From DASVSE01 sp036399715 (lineage in GTDB: Bacteria; Bacteroidota; Rhodothermia; Rhodothermales; Rubricoccaceae): DNA of 16,123 nucleotides. The stretch is taken from assembly GCA_036399715.1 (NCBI GenBank), contig DASWMO010000291.1, positions 1 to 16,123 of the forward strand. Direction: 5' to 3'. The first letter of the stretch is position 1, and every line of letters begins with the position of its first letter. Shown here one piece after another: positions 15,574-16,123 of this stretch. The translations under genes and the position numbers were made by a program. Under the pieces are notes generated by a model. It did not search any database and had not been told where the DNA came from. It saw only the letters and a list, made by a program, of their open reading frames with translations.

Positions 15574-16098
15574 ATGCGCCTCGCTCTCCTGCTCGCCCTG
15601 TTCGCTGCCGCACCCGTACGTGCTCAAGACGCGAGCGCCTTTGACGACGCGACGCCCGACGCCGTCCTCGCGGCGACGTGGGCCGAGGCGATGGGCGGCG
15701 CCGAGGCCGTCGCGTGGGCCCTCGAAGAAGCCGTGGCGGTCCTCGCCGACCCCGAGGACTCGGTAGACGATGAGGAGACCAACACCGACGCCGCGCGCGC
15801 GCTCCGGACGGCTTCTCTCGCCGCGGCCGGCACCGCAGCCACCGTCGCTACGGCGATGCAGTTCAGCCTCGCCCTCGCCGACCCGCCGGAGCGGGCCAGC
15901 GTCGACGCCGCCCTCACCGACGACGCGGTCGCGCTGCACGGGCTCCTCGTCGAGATCGCGGAGACCGCCTCAGGCGAGGACTCGGACGCCCGGAGCGATC
16001 CGGGCGCCTGGAGCGCGCGCGCCGGGCAGGTCCGCGCCCTCGCCGGGCGCCTCGGCGGGGCAGCGGCGGCGCTCGGAATCGCCGACGGGCGCCCGTAG
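15574..16098 (+). CDS. small secreted protein of unknown function
   Basis: The 174-aa protein begins with a signal peptide (MRLALLLALFAAAPVRAQ, cleavage probably after ARA/RAQ), leaving a mature protein of about 156 residues that is Ala-rich, acidic and probably all-helical, with no cysteine and no sorting domain. It is therefore expected to be periplasmic. I recognise no family. It lies 12 bp after hutU on the same strand, so it is likely translated from the same mRNA, but nothing in the sequence links it to histidine catabolism. The start at 15574 is fixed by the signal peptide. Only 25 bp follow its stop, so whether an operon continues cannot be seen. Confidence 0.75.
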   Translation: MRLALLLALFAAAPVRAQDASAFDDATPDAVLAATWAEAMGGAEAVAWALEEAVAVLADPEDSVDDEETNTDAARALRTASLAAAGTAATVATAMQFSLALADPPERASVDAALTDDAVALHGLLVEIAETASGEDSDARSDPGAWSARAGQVRALAGRLGGAAAALGIADGRP

Positions 16099-16123
16099 AA
16101 TTTCGATCTGTTGCGCCGCCCAG

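Overview
This 16.1-kb window comes from a high-GC chromosome of the Bacteroidota/Rhodothermota type. The best clues are two secreted proteins ending in a type IX secretion (T9SS) type-A sorting domain (PNPA...GxYVV...RLVV), a possible Bacteroidota-style promoter (TTG-N20-TAnnTTGG), a lack of clear Shine-Dalgarno sequences, and very GC-rich third codon positions. A member of the Rubricoccaceae (Rubrivirga/Rubricoccus-like) is my inference from composition and the sorting-domain style; no rRNA or other marker confirms it. I see no tRNA, rRNA, transposase, integrase or CRISPR array.

Layout. (1) 1-4132 holds core metabolism and cell wall: aroA (shikimate pathway) on +, converging on a - strand run of an L,D-transpeptidase, pdxA (vitamin B6) and a SAM-dependent methyltransferase, which may be one transcript. 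(2) 4282-6170 (+) encodes a cysteine-rich lipoprotein and a T9SS cargo protein. (3) 6177-11223 is the least ordinary part: a helical protein of unknown function on -, a 460-bp spacer carrying nine degenerate 21-bp tandem units, then on + a membrane-anchored TPR protein of distinctly lower GC, followed 27 bp later by a 724-aa protein built from two copies of an unrecognised ~360-aa module. (4) 11332-12266 holds a stand-alone GyrI-like ligand-binding domain protein convergent with a DUF1579-like protein. (5) 12427-16098 (+) holds a second, larger T9SS cargo protein in which the cargo domain of region 2 is present twice, urocanate hydratase (hutU, histidine degradation), and a small secreted protein.

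The window reads as housekeeping genes interspersed with lineage-specific envelope and secreted proteins, not as a single pathway. The best candidate for something undescribed is region 3 (helical protein / 21-bp array / membrane TPR protein / duplicated-module protein); the sequence gives no function for it. The second most interesting feature is the pair of paralogous T9SS cargo proteins sharing a domain I do not recognise. Convergent gene pairs are separated by only 2, 6 and 8 bp, so there is no room for ordinary terminators between them.
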